Assembly: GCF_018294505.1 (NCBI RefSeq)
Contig: NC_057796.1
Span: 195,701,658 to 195,765,657 of the forward strand
Source: Triticum aestivum
Lineage: Eukaryota > Streptophyta > Magnoliopsida > Poales > Poaceae
DNA length: 64,000 nucleotides
Direction: 5' to 3'
Shown: in pieces, positions 1 through 10,610 of the stretch
Position numbering within the stretch: position 1 is the first letter of the stretch
Layout: each line of letters starts with the position of its first letter
The notes under the pieces: generated by a model
What the model was told of the DNA's origin: nothing
Databases searched by the model: none
The model's input: only the letters and a program-made list of their open reading frames with translations
Made by a program: the position numbers and the translations under genes

Positions 1-456
1 CTTCATTTGGTTCGTGTTATCATAGTATAGGTCATGGTGAGATTCAGACCTAATTAAGTTTTAGCGCATATACTATGCATGCATGCATGAATCCCCGTCG
101 TCGGCTTGAAGTGTGGTGTAACATACATATGCATCGTCAACCTAACCCTCACTCAGTGTGGGGATTTCTAGTTCAAAGTCACGGTGCCACATCAAAGTTG
201 TTCCATTGTGTACTCAAAAACACACCTCTCCATACATATGTTCGGGCCACACGCATGCAGTGGTTGTCTTCGGGGACTAGCTACTTGCATGATTAGTGGC
301 AAGCTAGCCCATCTCCGGGGTCGCATGGACGACCATCACTTTGACCAACAACAAGAGAGAGGTTGTACGACCAAGGTGGATTATTCTTGGTCCGTTTTAC
401 GATCCATCTTGGTGAGATATGCCTCTCTGGCCTGCCGACTGAAAGTGTGTGTGGGG
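1..456. other. Repeat-derived DNA, no gene seen
   Basis: No coding pattern with plausible splice sites was found. The stretch at about 184-264 has a diverged second copy at about 782-862; both share a phrase like CCACATCRAAGTTG and a CCACAYGCA ending. Together with the tandem units between them, this suggests the flank of a DNA transposon. A TGCATG run occurs near 76-90. Confidence 0.5.
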
Positions 457-460
457 AGGG

Positions 461-742
461 GGGCTGCTACTTTGCACTTTGCTAGGTAAACCTCGGTTGG
501 GGGGCATGCATTCATAGCTTAGGATTCCCTTCATGCCGACACGAGGGGGGCTGCTAGCTACTTCACACTTTGCTAGGTGAACCTTGGTTGGGGGGCATGC
601 ATTCATAGCTTAGGATTCCCTTCGTGCCGACACGAGGGAGGGGGGCTGCTAGCTACTTCGCACTTTGCTAGGTGAACCTCGGTTGGGGGGGGGCAAGCAT
701 TCATAGCTTAGGATTCCCTTCGTGCCGACACGAGGGGGGTGG
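461..742. repeat. Tandem repeat, about 3 units of 87-95 bp
   Basis: Units begin at about 461, 548 and 643. Each carries GGGCTGCTA, CACTTTGCTAGGT, AACCTYGGTTGGGG, a CATTCATAGCTTAGG block and GCCGACACGAGG. G-run length differs between units, which explains the variable period. The short ORFs crossing it are artefacts of the repeat. Confidence 0.85.
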
Positions 743-977
743 GGGTGGGGGCAAGCAATACCGTGCGCTTTGCGAGATAGGTTCCACATCGAAGTTGCAT
801 TTGGTATTTGAAAATCAAACCACCCTTTTCATAGATAAATTTGGTCCACATGCAAGTGTGTTCGTGTTCTGACCCTCTCCCGCGTCATTTTTCGCCAAAT
901 TTATAAACATTAGACAAGTCGGATGATGCAACAGACACGTTTCACTCAAACTAACCGGTGTGCATTGGGTTCCAAGA

Positions 978-1180
978 AGCTTCCCCTCTCAAAAATATCT
1001 ACCTGCCTGCAACTTTTTTCTGTTTGATAACACACGGTTATTGTGTTTCTACCGTGTGTGATGTTTCTTGTTCCCAATCCCGCCTGCATCCCTCGAAAAT
1101 ATCTGCCCGCCTCAAGGGTTTTTCTGTTTCATAACACACGGTTGTTATCTCCAGACCGTGTGCGATGCACCATCAGCAAA
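978..1180. repeat. Subterminal direct repeat, 2 copies
   Basis: Two copies about 106 bp apart each hold AAATATCTRCCYGCC, then TTTTTCTGTTTSATAACACACGG, then ACCGTGTGYGATG. Each copy contains ACACGGTT and ACCGTGTG facing each other, so each unit is itself a small imperfect inverted repeat. These resemble transposase-binding subterminal repeats. Confidence 0.6.
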
Positions 1181-1261
1181 ATTTTCAATAGCCCCGGCAT
1201 TTCACTCTCGCGTTTGACTCCCGCGTAGTAAAATTTTCAGCACCCGCGTCATTTTCTCAAA

Positions 1262-1340
1262 CACACCCCACCCCCCTCCACACACACACACACCAAAACC
1301 TCCTCGAGCATGCGCGTGCGCACACACACACACACCCCCT
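1262..1340. repeat. CA-rich microsatellite
   Basis: Two short (CA)n tracts (about 1278-1294 and 1320-1335) separated by a CTCGAGCATGCGCGTGCG stretch, just upstream of the ORF at 1465. Confidence 0.8.
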
Positions 1341-1464
1341 CCCTCGCTCGAAACCCTAGCAAGGTCCCCGCCGCCGCCGCAAGGCCTCCATTGTCAACAT
1401 CTGCCGGTTTGGCCGTGCAGCTTACCCACCAATCTCCATACCCAGGCCGCCCTGAGTTTCTTAG

Positions 1465-2148
1465 ATGACGCCTGCCAAACGCCCCCTTTCCCACATATCC
1501 CCATCCCCATCCCCCACTCCAGAGCGTCGCAGCCTAAGCCCGGCTATGCTTCCCATGGAGCTTGAGGAGCGACTGGCCCAAAAGAGGTGTATCGCGGTCT
1601 CTTCGCCCGACATCGCCGAGGAAGCTGACGACCATTACTGGCCGCAGACACTCAATCAGCGGGCTAGAGTATGCAGGTATGTCGCGGACGCCGGCTACGA
1701 CATCGAGGTCGTCGACAGCGACGGCCTGAGGCGGGCTATGTCACACGTTAAGTGGCCCACCCCCAACCCCTCGGGTTCAACCGCCGTCGATCTCATCCAT
1801 GGCCCCGCCACTGCTCTCCTCTAGCTCGCTGTCAAGAATTTGCCATCCTACATCGCCATCGAGCCCCTTTTGTCATTTCTGAAGGACACGTTCTGCAACG
1901 CTAGCTTGGGATCCACAGCTTCCAAGTCAGACCTCATCGACGGCGACCATGAGGAGGGCACCCTCTCCGGATCTTCCAAGGGGAAAGAGCCTATCTGCTC
2001 TCCCAAGGTCAAAGCGCCCGTCTGCGACATCAGGGAGGGCACCCTACAGTCGTGCTCTTCCAAGGGGAAGGAGCCCATCTGCGACAACATGGAGCGCATC
2101 CAGGGTCCGTGCTCTTCCCACGGGAACGAGCCCATCTGTGTCAAGTGA
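1465..2148 (+). pseudogene. Transposon-borne ORF with KEPIC repeats, one in-frame stop
   Basis: The frame from the ATG at 1465 is open to a TAG at 1822-1824, then stays open in the same frame to TGA at 2146-2148. The whole is therefore 228 codons with one internal amber stop. The first part is proline and serine rich with an acidic stretch. The second part carries three spaced copies of a KGKEPIC-like heptad, two preceded by CSS. I do not recognise the family. A related KEPI string ends the minus-strand ORF at the other end of the same element, so the two may share a common N-terminal module. The AT-rich 2149-3000 stretch downstream looks like an intron or 3' region. The amber stop suggests decay, unless 1822 lies in an unrecognised intron. 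Confidence 0.4.
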
Positions 2149-2211
2149 GGAAACCCATTTGCCGTGCCTCTTCACAGGGGGAAACCCATGATTTGTTTTG
2201 TCGAGTCCCTT

Positions 2212-2760
2212 TTGTAGTGTAGTGAGAATATGTCCAATTTTAATTGCTATATCTGGTTGTTTGGAGTATGCCCTTTTTATTTCAGTTTTTCACAATGTGA
2301 TGCTCTATATGTGCAATTATTTACTGTGCAGTACATTTCATCAATTCAGTTTTAAACATACCGATAGGAATGCATATATTTGCTTGCTGTTAAGCCTATT
2401 ATAGCTAGCATATGCCTCTTTTAAAGTTTTTTGATTGTTCGGTTGTTTGTAGTTAGCATATGTCCAGTTTCAAATGCTATCTTTGGTTTTTCATAGTATA
2501 CGTTGTTTATTCCAGTTATTCACAACGTGATGTTCTATATGTGCAAGTATGAACTGTGCAGTTCAATTTCATTAGTACCAGTTTCAACAATACCACTATG
2601 AATGACTACATTTGGTTGCTGCATCTTGTAGTTAACATGCCTTTCCATTTTTATTTAACAATAACCAGTGTATTTAGACCGGCACAATACCAGTTTGAAT
2701 GACTATGTTTGCTTGTTGTTAAATGTTAAGCCTGTTGCAGTTAACACACCTTTCCACTTG
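2212..2760. repeat. Diverged tandem repeat, period about 231 bp
   Basis: An ATGTCCARTTT phrase at about 2229 and 2460 starts two similar units sharing GTGATGYTCTATATGTGCAA, ACTGTGCAGT and an AATG..TA..TTTGSTTGCTG tail. A shortened third unit follows at about 2690-2760. The remainder of 2149-3080 holds no gene I can see. Confidence 0.6.
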
Positions 2761-3084
2761 TTTTGCTTTACTAGTGTGCTTAAACCTGCACACTGAAGCT
2801 ATCTTTTGGAGATTATTTTGTCTGCCATGGATAATTTTGGTTGATGTTTAGCCTGTTGTGCTTAACATGCTTCTCGATGTACCTACACAGGACAATTTTG
2901 GGAACGACTGCTGTTTTCCATCGAGGTTAGTTTCATCCCATGGCTTATATATGCTCACTGTTCAGGATATCGGTAGCTGGTACCATATAGGTCGGGGGCT
3001 GATAAGGGACTAATTGGTAAATAGGACTTTTAACTGAATATATCTACAACCCATTTATCGTTAGGTCAACCAGGGCCATATGTA

Positions 3085-3560
3085 ATCACTGGTACAGCGA
3101 GGTGCTATACAAACGGTTTTTAACCCGTTTCCACGACAGCGGTTGGAACCGTCACCTAGTGAGTGACTGCGATAGGGGGGTCCTTCCCACACGACGCATG
3201 AACCGTCGGGGATATGCCCTCCTGGCACTACACGCTCGGGAAAATGAGGTCGTGTGCAACCGGCGAGCGACCAAATACGGTTATACGTACAATAGTGCTA
3301 AAAAATACAATTATACAGGCGAAATCATTTCCGGTCGTAAGTACATCCCACACAGTCAGTCCCCGCTAAACGTTTCTGTTCGTATATACATCCCACATAG
3401 TCGCTCCAAGGAAAGCGTTTGCGCAAGGTGGCCTAACGCAAACAGTTTTCAAGAGAATGTCGTGTGTGATTGTTCATTGATCCAACACGGTTTATTCCTA
3501 GAAACTGTATGCGTTGCCTGAGATCACCGCCCATGGTGTTTTCTCAATAACCGTTTGCAA
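3085..3560. repeat. Motif-rich region resembling transposon subterminal DNA
   Basis: Short motifs recur in varied orientation: AACGGTTT, AACCGT, CACACGA, TACATCCCACAYAGTC (twice, about 3343 and 3387) and AACCGTTTGC. A 139-codon open frame crosses it but has repeat-like composition and no recognisable domain, so I do not call it a gene. It may mark the end of the left half of the large class II element. Confidence 0.45.
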
Positions 3561-3796
3561 TAGGAAAACCCAATTAGCAGGCTAATTTCCCTATTATTAA
3601 TAATCCATTTATTAATATAATTGACATTCATATTAAGCACATAATATATTTCATTTCCATATTAAGGAAGCAGGATTTCATAATTGAAATATATCCGAGT
3701 ACAACATGATATAGCTTCAGCACTCAGCTACCCCATTACACAACTGCACCAGCACCAAGTTTCACATGCAACATCTAGAACCTTTCAAAATTAGCA

Positions 3797-4222
3797 TCAT
3801 AGACGGTACATAGACAGATGCATCTCATCTGGAAAACTGCTGAAGCGAAAGGCAAATATTGAGCCTTCATTCATGCTGAAGGTCTTTGAAAATTTAGGCC
3901 AGTGCCCGTGGATGATTGACCGTCCATCCTTCGTCCTCTTCAGGAACACTTCAATATTGAACCATGGGTGTTGTATGAAAACTTTCCTCGCCTCCACACC
4001 ATAGAGGTGGTTTGAGAGGTAATCATAAGTGAACTGCTTTGGAAAGTCCTGAAAACAAGGATGTGCATAAATATCTTCTCTATATTGGAAATGGGGCAAA
4101 GGAATAAAAAAAGGCAAGGTATAATAGTTAGTACCATCTTGTAGTGAACTGATGTCTTCTTCATTGTGCAGACAAAGATTTTGTTGTTTTTTGTTGCTAA
4201 TTTCTTTATCCTAACAATCTTT
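3797..4222 (-). CDS. B3-like DNA-binding domain, last two exons
   Basis: Reading on the minus strand, one exon runs 4222-4135 (29 whole codons after one base; acceptor CTCAG, donor GTACTAA) and joins in phase to 4048-3797 (83 codons plus stop; acceptor TTTTCAG). The join gives a run with IFVCTMKKTSVHYKM, then FPKQF, then IEVFLKRT, then HGHWPKFSKTFSMNEGSIFAF. The order (F-P-K-x-F, a beta-rich middle, then W-x-x-F and an acidic-glycine turn before a hydrophobic strand) matches the plant B3 fold. B3 proteins are sequence-specific nuclear DNA-binding proteins. Possible further exons upstream (about 4453-4419 and 4330-4280) have splice-like borders, but I could not fix their phases. The gene probably starts in the minus-strand ORF near 7597, before the solo LTR. 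It lies inside a probable transposon, so it may be transposon cargo or a captured host gene. Confidence 0.5.
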
Positions 4223-4590
4223 CTGAGTTTCTTGATTTGATTGATATTCATGGACAACTCATTTCACCATATGCAAAAAGGGTCGAACAGTGGGTCAAAA
4301 CCTCTGGCAGTAGGACCTACATGTGCAAGACTAAATTGTTAAAAACCTAAATATTAGAATGGTTCCTGCAATTGCACAATAATGTGCTATTAGACAATGG
4401 ACCATGCATGTGCTAACCTCGATTGTAAACCCCAGTGCTTCCCATTGTTTCCCTGCAACACATATAAGGTAGTTAGTCATCAGGTTAAGTAAGGGTCCGC
4501 ATGCTATCAGTAAAATATGTTGATGAAAAATAAGCACATTGCAGATTCATCAGATTAATTCAAGCCACATGGAAAACCGATTTATCCAAA

Positions 4591-5450
4591 CCAAGCATGA
4601 TTAAGAAATAGGAAATATAGCACTTGTATATGTTTCTCAAGTATTAAGTGCAGCCAAAATCGATTTATTCCTCACATGCACAACAATACAAAATTCTACC
4701 CACGACAATTGGACATCACATTGCAGAATTGAACCAAGCAGTTAACTAAACACCACAACAAATGAAAGAAACGTTAACTAAGCACCACATTGCACAATAT
4801 AACATACTCCTAATAGAAGATCAGACAGTTAACCAAACCAAGCATGCTTAACAACTTGGAAATATAGCAATTGTATTTGTTTCTCATGTATTTAGTACAA
4901 CCAAATTTGATTTATTTGTCACATGGTATACAATAACAGAATGCAGCCGCAAAAATTGAACATCACATTGCAGAATTGAACCAAGTAGTTAACTAAACAC
5001 CACAACAAATGAACCAAATGTTATTTGAGCACCACATTGCACAATATAACGTACTCCTAATATAAGATCAGAGAGTTAAACAAACCAAGCATGCTTAACA
5101 ACTTGGAAATATAGCAATTGTATTTGTTTCTCATGTATTTAGTATAACCAAATTCGATTTATTTCTCACATGGTATACAATAACAGAATACACCCACAAC
5201 AATTGAACATCACATTGCAGAATTGAACCAAACAGTTAACTAAACACCACAACAAATAAACCAAACGTTAACTAAGCACCACATTGCACAATATAACATA
5301 CTCCTAATAGAAGATCAGACAGTTAACCAAACCAAGCATGCTTGACAACTTGGAAAATTGCACCCTGAAGAATTGAACATCACATTTGCAGAATTGAACC
5401 AAACAGTTAACTGTACACCACATTGCACGACATATAGAACATATACACTA
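4591..5450. repeat. 247-bp tandem repeat, 3 full units plus a partial
   Basis: Units start with CCAAGCATG at 4591, 4839, 5085 and 5332 (spacings 248, 246, 247). Each contains GGAAATATAGCA, TTGTATTTGTTTCTCA, GAACATCACATTGCAGAATTG, AGTTAACTAAACACCAC and ATACTCCTAATA. The fourth unit is internally shortened. On the minus strand the array falls in the presumed intron between the ORF at 7597-5563 and the B3-like exons, so it can be read as intron expansion. Confidence 0.9.
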
Positions 5451-5586
5451 GATCAGAAGATTGCATGGTAAAAGTAGATAGAATAATTCACTAGAATTTG
5501 TTAAGGAAAGGCAGTAGCTAATAAACTGAACATGGGTCCTTATAGTGAGCCAATAAGACAAGCTACTCCTCATTGTCGGAAATATC

Positions 5587-6854
5587 TGATAGGTCTCCAA
5601 CGTATCTATAATTTTTGCTTGTTCCATGCTGTTATATTATCAATCTTGGATGTTTTATAATCATTTTATAGTCATTTTATATCATTTTTTGGTACTAACC
5701 TATTGACATAGTGCCAAGTGCCAGTTGCTGTTTTCTGCATGTTTTTTACATCGCAGGAAATTAATATCAGACGGAGTCCAAACGCAACGAAACTTTACGG
5801 AGATTTTTTTGGACCAGAAGGAACATAATGGTCCCTGGCTGCACCTGGGGGTTACCCCGAGGGAGGCACAACCCACCAGGGCGCGCCAGGAGGCCCAGGC
5901 GCGCCCTGGTGGGTTGTGCCCACCTCGGGTGCCCCCGGACTGCCTCTTTGCTCTATAAGTACCACAATATTTCCAGAACCCTAAAGGCATCGATGAAATA
6001 TTCATCTAGCCGCCGCAGAGTCCAGAACCACCAGATCCAATCTAGACACCATCTCGGACGGGGTTCACCACCTCCATTGGTGCCTCTCCGATGACGCGTG
6101 AGTAGTTCTTTGTAGACCTTCGGGTCATTAGTTAGTAGCTAGATGGCTTCAACTCTCTCTCTGAATTCTCAATACAATGGTCTCTTGGAGATCCATATGA
6201 TGTAACTCTTTTGTGGTGTGTTTGTTGGGATCGATGAACTTTGAGTTTATGATCAGATCTATCTTTTTATATCCATGTAGTAGATGATACAGTAGTAGAT
6301 GCAGGAAGGAGTCGGTCTACTAATCTTGGACGTGATGCCTATATAATGATCATTGCCTGGATATCGTCATGAGTATTTGAGGTTCTATCAATTGCCCAAC
6401 AGTAATTTGTTCACCCACCGTTTGCTACTTTTCTCGAGAGAAGCCACTAGGAGACCTACGGCCCCCAGGTCTCTTTCTCTTATATTTGCCTTTGCCATCT
6501 ACTTTTTCCTTGCATTTATTTTCAGATCTATTAAACTAAAAATACAAAAATACTTTGCTGCAGTTTATTCTTATTTATTTTATTTGGCGTTCGATCTATC
6601 AATTTACTACAAATTTATCTCACGTCTGTTTGCCTACTTGAGGCGCCGTACCCCGGAAGGGATTGACAACCCCTTTAACACGTCGGGTTGCGAGGATTTG
6701 TTATCTGTGTGCAGGGGCTGTTTACGTTGTGTTGCTTAGTTCTCCTACTGGTTCGATAACCTTGGTTTCATATCTGAGGGAAATACCTACCGCCGTTGTG
6801 CTGCATCATCCCTTCCTCTTTGGGAAAAAACCGACGTAGCTTCAAGCGACATCA
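5587..6854 (+). mobile_element. Solo LTR with TSD ATATC
   Basis: The 1268-bp sequence starts TGATAGGTCTCCAACG and ends in GCGACATCA. It is flanked by ATATC at 5582-5586 and 6855-6859, a perfect 5-bp duplication. It contains a CTATAAGT box at about 5953-5960 preceded by a GC-rich foldback. The features are those of an LTR (TG...CA, TATA-like box, 5-bp TSD) without any internal region, so it arose by LTR-LTR recombination. Its first 40 bases and its later body resemble the LTR at 44890 in outline but are clearly diverged. Confidence 0.9.
5865..5920. repeat. GC-rich perfect hairpin upstream of the LTR TATA box
   Basis: A 23-base arm, GGCACAACCCACCAGGGCGC plus GCC, and its exact reverse complement are separated by a 10-base loop. 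It sits about 35 bp upstream of the CTATAAGT box of the solo LTR. A similar foldback occurs at the same relative position in the LTR starting at 24569. Confidence 0.9.
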
Positions 6855-7599
6855 ATATCGATGACGATTGGCTCCTTGGACATGGAAGAGGGCGAGGCCC
6901 TCCGCATCATGGTGCCCTCATCGTAGTGGTGAGTTGCCTGAGCCGCTCCGGGCACCAACCTGCTGGCTCTCGAGATGAGGTAAGCACGTGCACGCTGAGA
7001 AAACACCTCGTAGTCTTCGTCGAAGGCACCGAGGGTGGCCTCGAGAAAATGCCACGAACTGTCATTTAAAGCAACCAATAGCGTCGCGGCATCGGCGGGC
7101 GAGGCGTCGAAGGTGGCCTCGACGGCGAGGTGCTCCTCCAAGATCTGGGGGTCGGCACGAATGGCAACCATTGCGACCTCATCCGCGTGTGCGGCCGCGC
7201 TTTGTTTCTCCGCGGCCAAATGCTCCTTGAGTTCCTGGCTATACTGCGCGCACCATGGTTTAGGGTGGCGCCTATTTGGTGGATGGTCGGTGATTTGGGT
7301 GGAAGGTGTCGCGCCGGCGGTCGGGGCATGTGGGATGTGGAAGGAGGAGGAGGATGGGGGTTGGGTGTGGATTACCTGCCTGGATAGGCGAGGCCGAGCA
7401 GCGTGAAGGAGGGTCGCCGGCGAGGAGGCGGCGCTGCAAGCAAGGAGTGAAGGTTCCAACTTGGAAAGGAAGGCGAAAACAGGGGAAATGTGGTTTTTGG
7501 TAAGGGGGAGGGGGCGGGGAGGTAGATATTTCCGCGGTAGCCGAAAATTTGGAATCGCTTCAGCGAAAAAACTGGCGAACAAAGTATCATCAGACACGG

Positions 7600-7740
7600 C
7601 CCCTTATTCAGAGCGGGCTGTGGACGGTAGCCGTCGCACCTTCTCATGTAAGCCGTATGCATACTATACTTCGACGGTGCTCCAAGATATTTTGTGTTGC
7701 ATCTCACACGGTTGGTGATAATAAACTGTGTGGGATCTAC
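7600..7740. repeat. Right subterminal region of the first class II element
   Basis: Contains CACACGGTTGGTGATAATAA, GGACGGTAGCCGTCGCACC and CGACGGTGC. Read on the minus strand these give ACCGTGTGAGATG, like the ACCGTGTGYGATG of 978-1180. The adjacent 7510-7560 stretch holds AGGTAGATATTTCCGCGG, the inverse of the CGAAAATATCTGCCCGCC found at the left end. Confidence 0.5.
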
Positions 7741-7871
7741 TTGATTTTTTGTCTTGATTTTAATTACATAATGGGGTCACAACGGCAATGGACGGTGTTT
7801 GAATTGCTAGACCTTTTATCTACAGTGAACATGCAACTATATGTGTGTTGTAAAAAAATTAGAATTATTCA

Positions 7872-9690
7872 GGGTTCGTTTGGAAATTTTATACATTAAA
7901 TTAGTTTTCTAGCCATTTCAGGTGCACAATTCAAAACTAAAGCGCATGCTCCGGTGCACCAACATGGGTTGTAAAATCATATATCTGTCCATGGGTTTAT
8001 GCTTATGTCCCATGCAAGAAATGGGGATGAATTTCGAACACCACGGCACCGTGGCTCTTCGGCAAATGTTGAGGTACTTGCTTTTGTAATTCTAGTAAAT
8101 CCAAAGCCCGTCTGAAATTCATGAACCTTGGCATGCTATCATGGAATGACATCAACATGCTGGGGTAAAAAATATTGTCCCATTTGGGGCAGGTTGTGGT
8201 ATAAGCTTCTCACAAACCAGAGCTTCTCACAAGAAAGCCTCATGGTTCCGTTAGGGAAACGTGTCACCTTTGCGGACAAATGATATTCGTCGCCTCTTCT
8301 TCCTTTTAATTTTTTTCCTGGTGTCAACATAGAACAACAGGAGTGTCGTGTTAATTTTTGGATTTTTTGGGGATCGTTTGGACATTTTTATACGTTAATT
8401 GAGTTTTCTAGGCATTTATGTGCATAATTCAAAATTGAACTACCTGCACATGCTCCAGTCCATAAAAACGGGTTGTAAAATCAAATGTTTGTCCTTGGTT
8501 TGCAAGATTAGGTCACAAGAAATGGGAACAAATGTCAAACACCTTGACATTGTCGCTCGGCCGCTAACATTGAGATACATGGTTTTAAAATTCTAGTAAA
8601 TCGAAAACTCGTCTAAAATTCATGAAACTTGAAATGTTATCATGGAACAGCAGCGACATGCCGTGGTAAAAATATTGTCCCATTTGGGGCAGGTGTGGGT
8701 ATAAGCTTCTCGCAAACCTGAGCTTCTCTCACAACAAGCCTGATGGTTTCGGTAGGGTACGTGCCACCTTGGGGGACGAGACAATATCTGTTGCCTCTTC
8801 TTACTTTCAAAATGTTTCTCGTGTCAACATAGAACAACACGAGTGTTGTGTAAGTTTTTGGGATTTTTCGGGGTTCGCTTGGACATTTTTATACATTAAC
8901 TGAGTTTTCCATGCATTCATGTGCATAATTCAAATTTGAACTACAGGCACATGCTCTAATGCATATAAATTAGTTGAAAATTCAAATATGTGTCCTTGGT
9001 TGCTTGCTTAGTCCCATGCAAGAAATGGGAATGAATGTCAAACACCCTGCCACCGTCGCTCGGCCCCAAACATTGAGATACGTGGTTTTTAAATTCTAGT
9101 AAATCAAAAACTCGTCTGAAATTCATGAAACTTGGTATGCTATCATGGAGCGGCATCAACATGCCGTGGTAAATTTTTTGTCCCATTTGGGGCAGGTTTG
9201 GGTATAAGTTTCTCACAAACCAGGGCTTCTCACAACAAGCCTGATGGTTTCGATAGGGAATGTCCCACCTTTGGGGACAAAACGATATCCGTTTCCTCTT
9301 ATTGCTTTCAAAATTTTTCTAGTGTCAACATAGAATAACAGGAGTGTTGTGTTAAATTTTGGAATTTTTTGGGGTTCGTTTGGACATTTTTATACATTAA
9401 CTGGGTTTTCTAGGCATTTCATGTGCACAATTCAAATTTGAACTACATGCAAATGCTCCAGTGCATATAAATTGGTTGGAAAATCAAATCTGTGTCCTTG
9501 GGTGCATGCTTAGTTCCCATGCAAGAAATGGGAATGAATTTCAAACACCAGGGCACCGTTGATTGCCGGCAAAACGTTGAGATATTTTGTTTTTAAATTC
9601 TAGTAAATCCATAACTCGTCTGAAATTCATGAAACTTGGCATGCTATCATGGAATGGCACCCGACATGTTGTGGTATTTTTCGTGTCCAT
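7872..9690. repeat. Tandem array, period about 500 bp, 3.6 units
   Basis: The phrase GGWTCGYTTGG opens units at 7872, 8371, 8872 and 9373 (spacings 499-501). Every unit carries TTTTCTAGGCATTT, GTGCATAATTCAAA, ATGCAAGAAATGGG, CGTCTGAAATTCATGAAACTTGG, GTCCCATTTGGGGCAGG, TAAGCTTCTCACAAACC and CCTSATGGTT. Units differ by scattered substitutions and short indels. One dispersed copy occurs at 24097-24470, so this is a family module and not only a local duplication. ORFs here are non-coding shadows. Confidence 0.9.
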
Positions 9691-10349
9691 TTTGAGAGAA
9701 GGCGCACTCGAATAACAGCCAACAAAGGCATTTTGAAAAAATAGCTGCCACTTTAATATCTCAAACGTTTGTATAATTCAAATCATGTGCATTCTGTTAA
9801 CCATTTACGTGATGCCACATGTCTTCGTTTTAATGGCTATAGGGTGCCGTGCGGACAACTGCTTGACTGAACGGGAGGCGTGCGAGCACAGTCCGACGCG
9901 CAAGCTCACCGGGAGGCTCATTGGGAAGCGTGCGAGCCGTTCAATGCAGGATTTGTGCATCTCTTCAACGCAAACGGTTCAGATTGAATAAGGTATGAGT
10001 TGTTTAACCGTGCCATGCTTCAGTTAAGCAGTAAAGCAGCAGAAAATAAGCCAAAAATATACGTGTTGCCACACGTCCCATGTGCCGTGCGAGCAGGTGT
10101 GAGTTGACGGATGCATGCGAGCAGTCCGCCGCGCAGGCATACCTGGAGGCGTACGTGCAGGTGTGCGTATTGACAGGGAGGTGTGCGAGTAGCTGTGTGA
10201 AATGATGGTAGGAATGACAGAAGTCCGCCGCGCAGGCTCACTGGGAGGCGAGACATCTTTTGACCGCAGCCTCCCTCGCTCCCACTGGTTCGTATTAATT
10301 GTGCGTCCGAGCCGCCGACCATAATAGGCGGCCGCACCCCCCGTCCACA
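9691..10349. other. No gene; loosely repeated GC-rich phrases
   Basis: The phrase GTCCGMCGCGCARGCTCACYGGGAGGC recurs with variations at about 9892, 10108 and 10220, mixed with GTGCGAGCA and AGGTGTGCG words. This looks like decayed repeats. No domain was recognised on either strand. Confidence 0.5.
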
Positions 10350-10610
10350 ATGGTCACCAATGTCTGGACTCTGGAGTGTATGATGATGCCGCCGAAGCGC
10401 ACCATCGGAGGGAGTGGCGACGCTGGGGCTGGTGAAGCACCCACGCAACGCGTGAAGCTAGGCACAGAGGTTTCCGTCGCTGCCGCCGAGGTCTCGCGCG
10501 GGCAGCAGCATGACCTTGACTTCGTCGGTGCCATCGTGCCCCCCCCATCCGAAGCTGGAGGTCAACAGCAACTCCGGCAACGACTACGACTCCGACGGAA
10601 AACCGGTTAG
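10350..10610 (+). pseudogene. Exon-like fragment, possible first exon of an unknown gene
   Basis: An ATG at 10350 opens a frame with MMPPKRTIGGSGDAGAG and a valine/alanine-rich middle. After a run of eight C at about 10540 the more protein-like frame shifts, giving an acidic SNSGNDYDSDGKP before a GT donor (AAAACCG/GTTAGTC) at 10606. This looks like a coding first exon with a one-base indel at the C run. The family is unknown. About 280 bp downstream, GATCTTGAGAATTGATT (about 10891) matches a stretch upstream of the F-box pseudogene (about 21955), so the fragment may derive from the 5' region of a related gene. Confidence 0.3.

Larger units (their letters stand above)
5563..7597 (-). pseudogene. 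ORF with KEPI C-terminus, interrupted by a solo LTR
   Basis: A minus-strand open frame runs from 7597 to 6842 (251 codons), but its last codons lie in the solo LTR. Removing the LTR and one copy of the ATATC duplication continues the frame as five more codons (SDNEE) to a TAG at 5563-5565. An alternative is splicing at a GT inside GAGGAGTAG into the B3-like exons further left. The better-composed part starts near 7300: acidic and alanine-rich, with KEHLAAEKQ, EEHLAVEATF, SWHFLEATLGAFDEDYE and then SKEPIVIDI. The region 7597-7300 is proline rich and may be upstream sequence. I do not know the family. The KEPI ending echoes the KEPIC repeats of the plus-strand ORF at 1465-2148. Confidence 0.5.
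960..7740. mobile_element. Probable large class II element carrying two genes
   Basis: The left side (978-1180) and right side (about 7600-7740) both carry short ACCGTGTG / CACACGGT motifs and GAAAATATCTACC-like blocks, in opposite orientation. A third motif-rich stretch lies at 3085-3560. Between them lie a plus-strand ORF at the left and a minus-strand gene at the right. Subterminal arrays of short motifs in inverted arrangement are typical of plant CACTA and Mutator-like elements. I could not find clean terminal inverted repeats or a target-site duplication, and I see no transposase. Both the boundaries and the superfamily are therefore inference, and the element may be two overlapping ones. 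Confidence 0.4.

Noticed and set aside
3102..3521. 139-codon plus-strand ORF
   Set aside because: It lies in motif-rich subterminal-like DNA. It shows no domain and no splice context, and repeated TACATCCCACA words explain much of its sequence.
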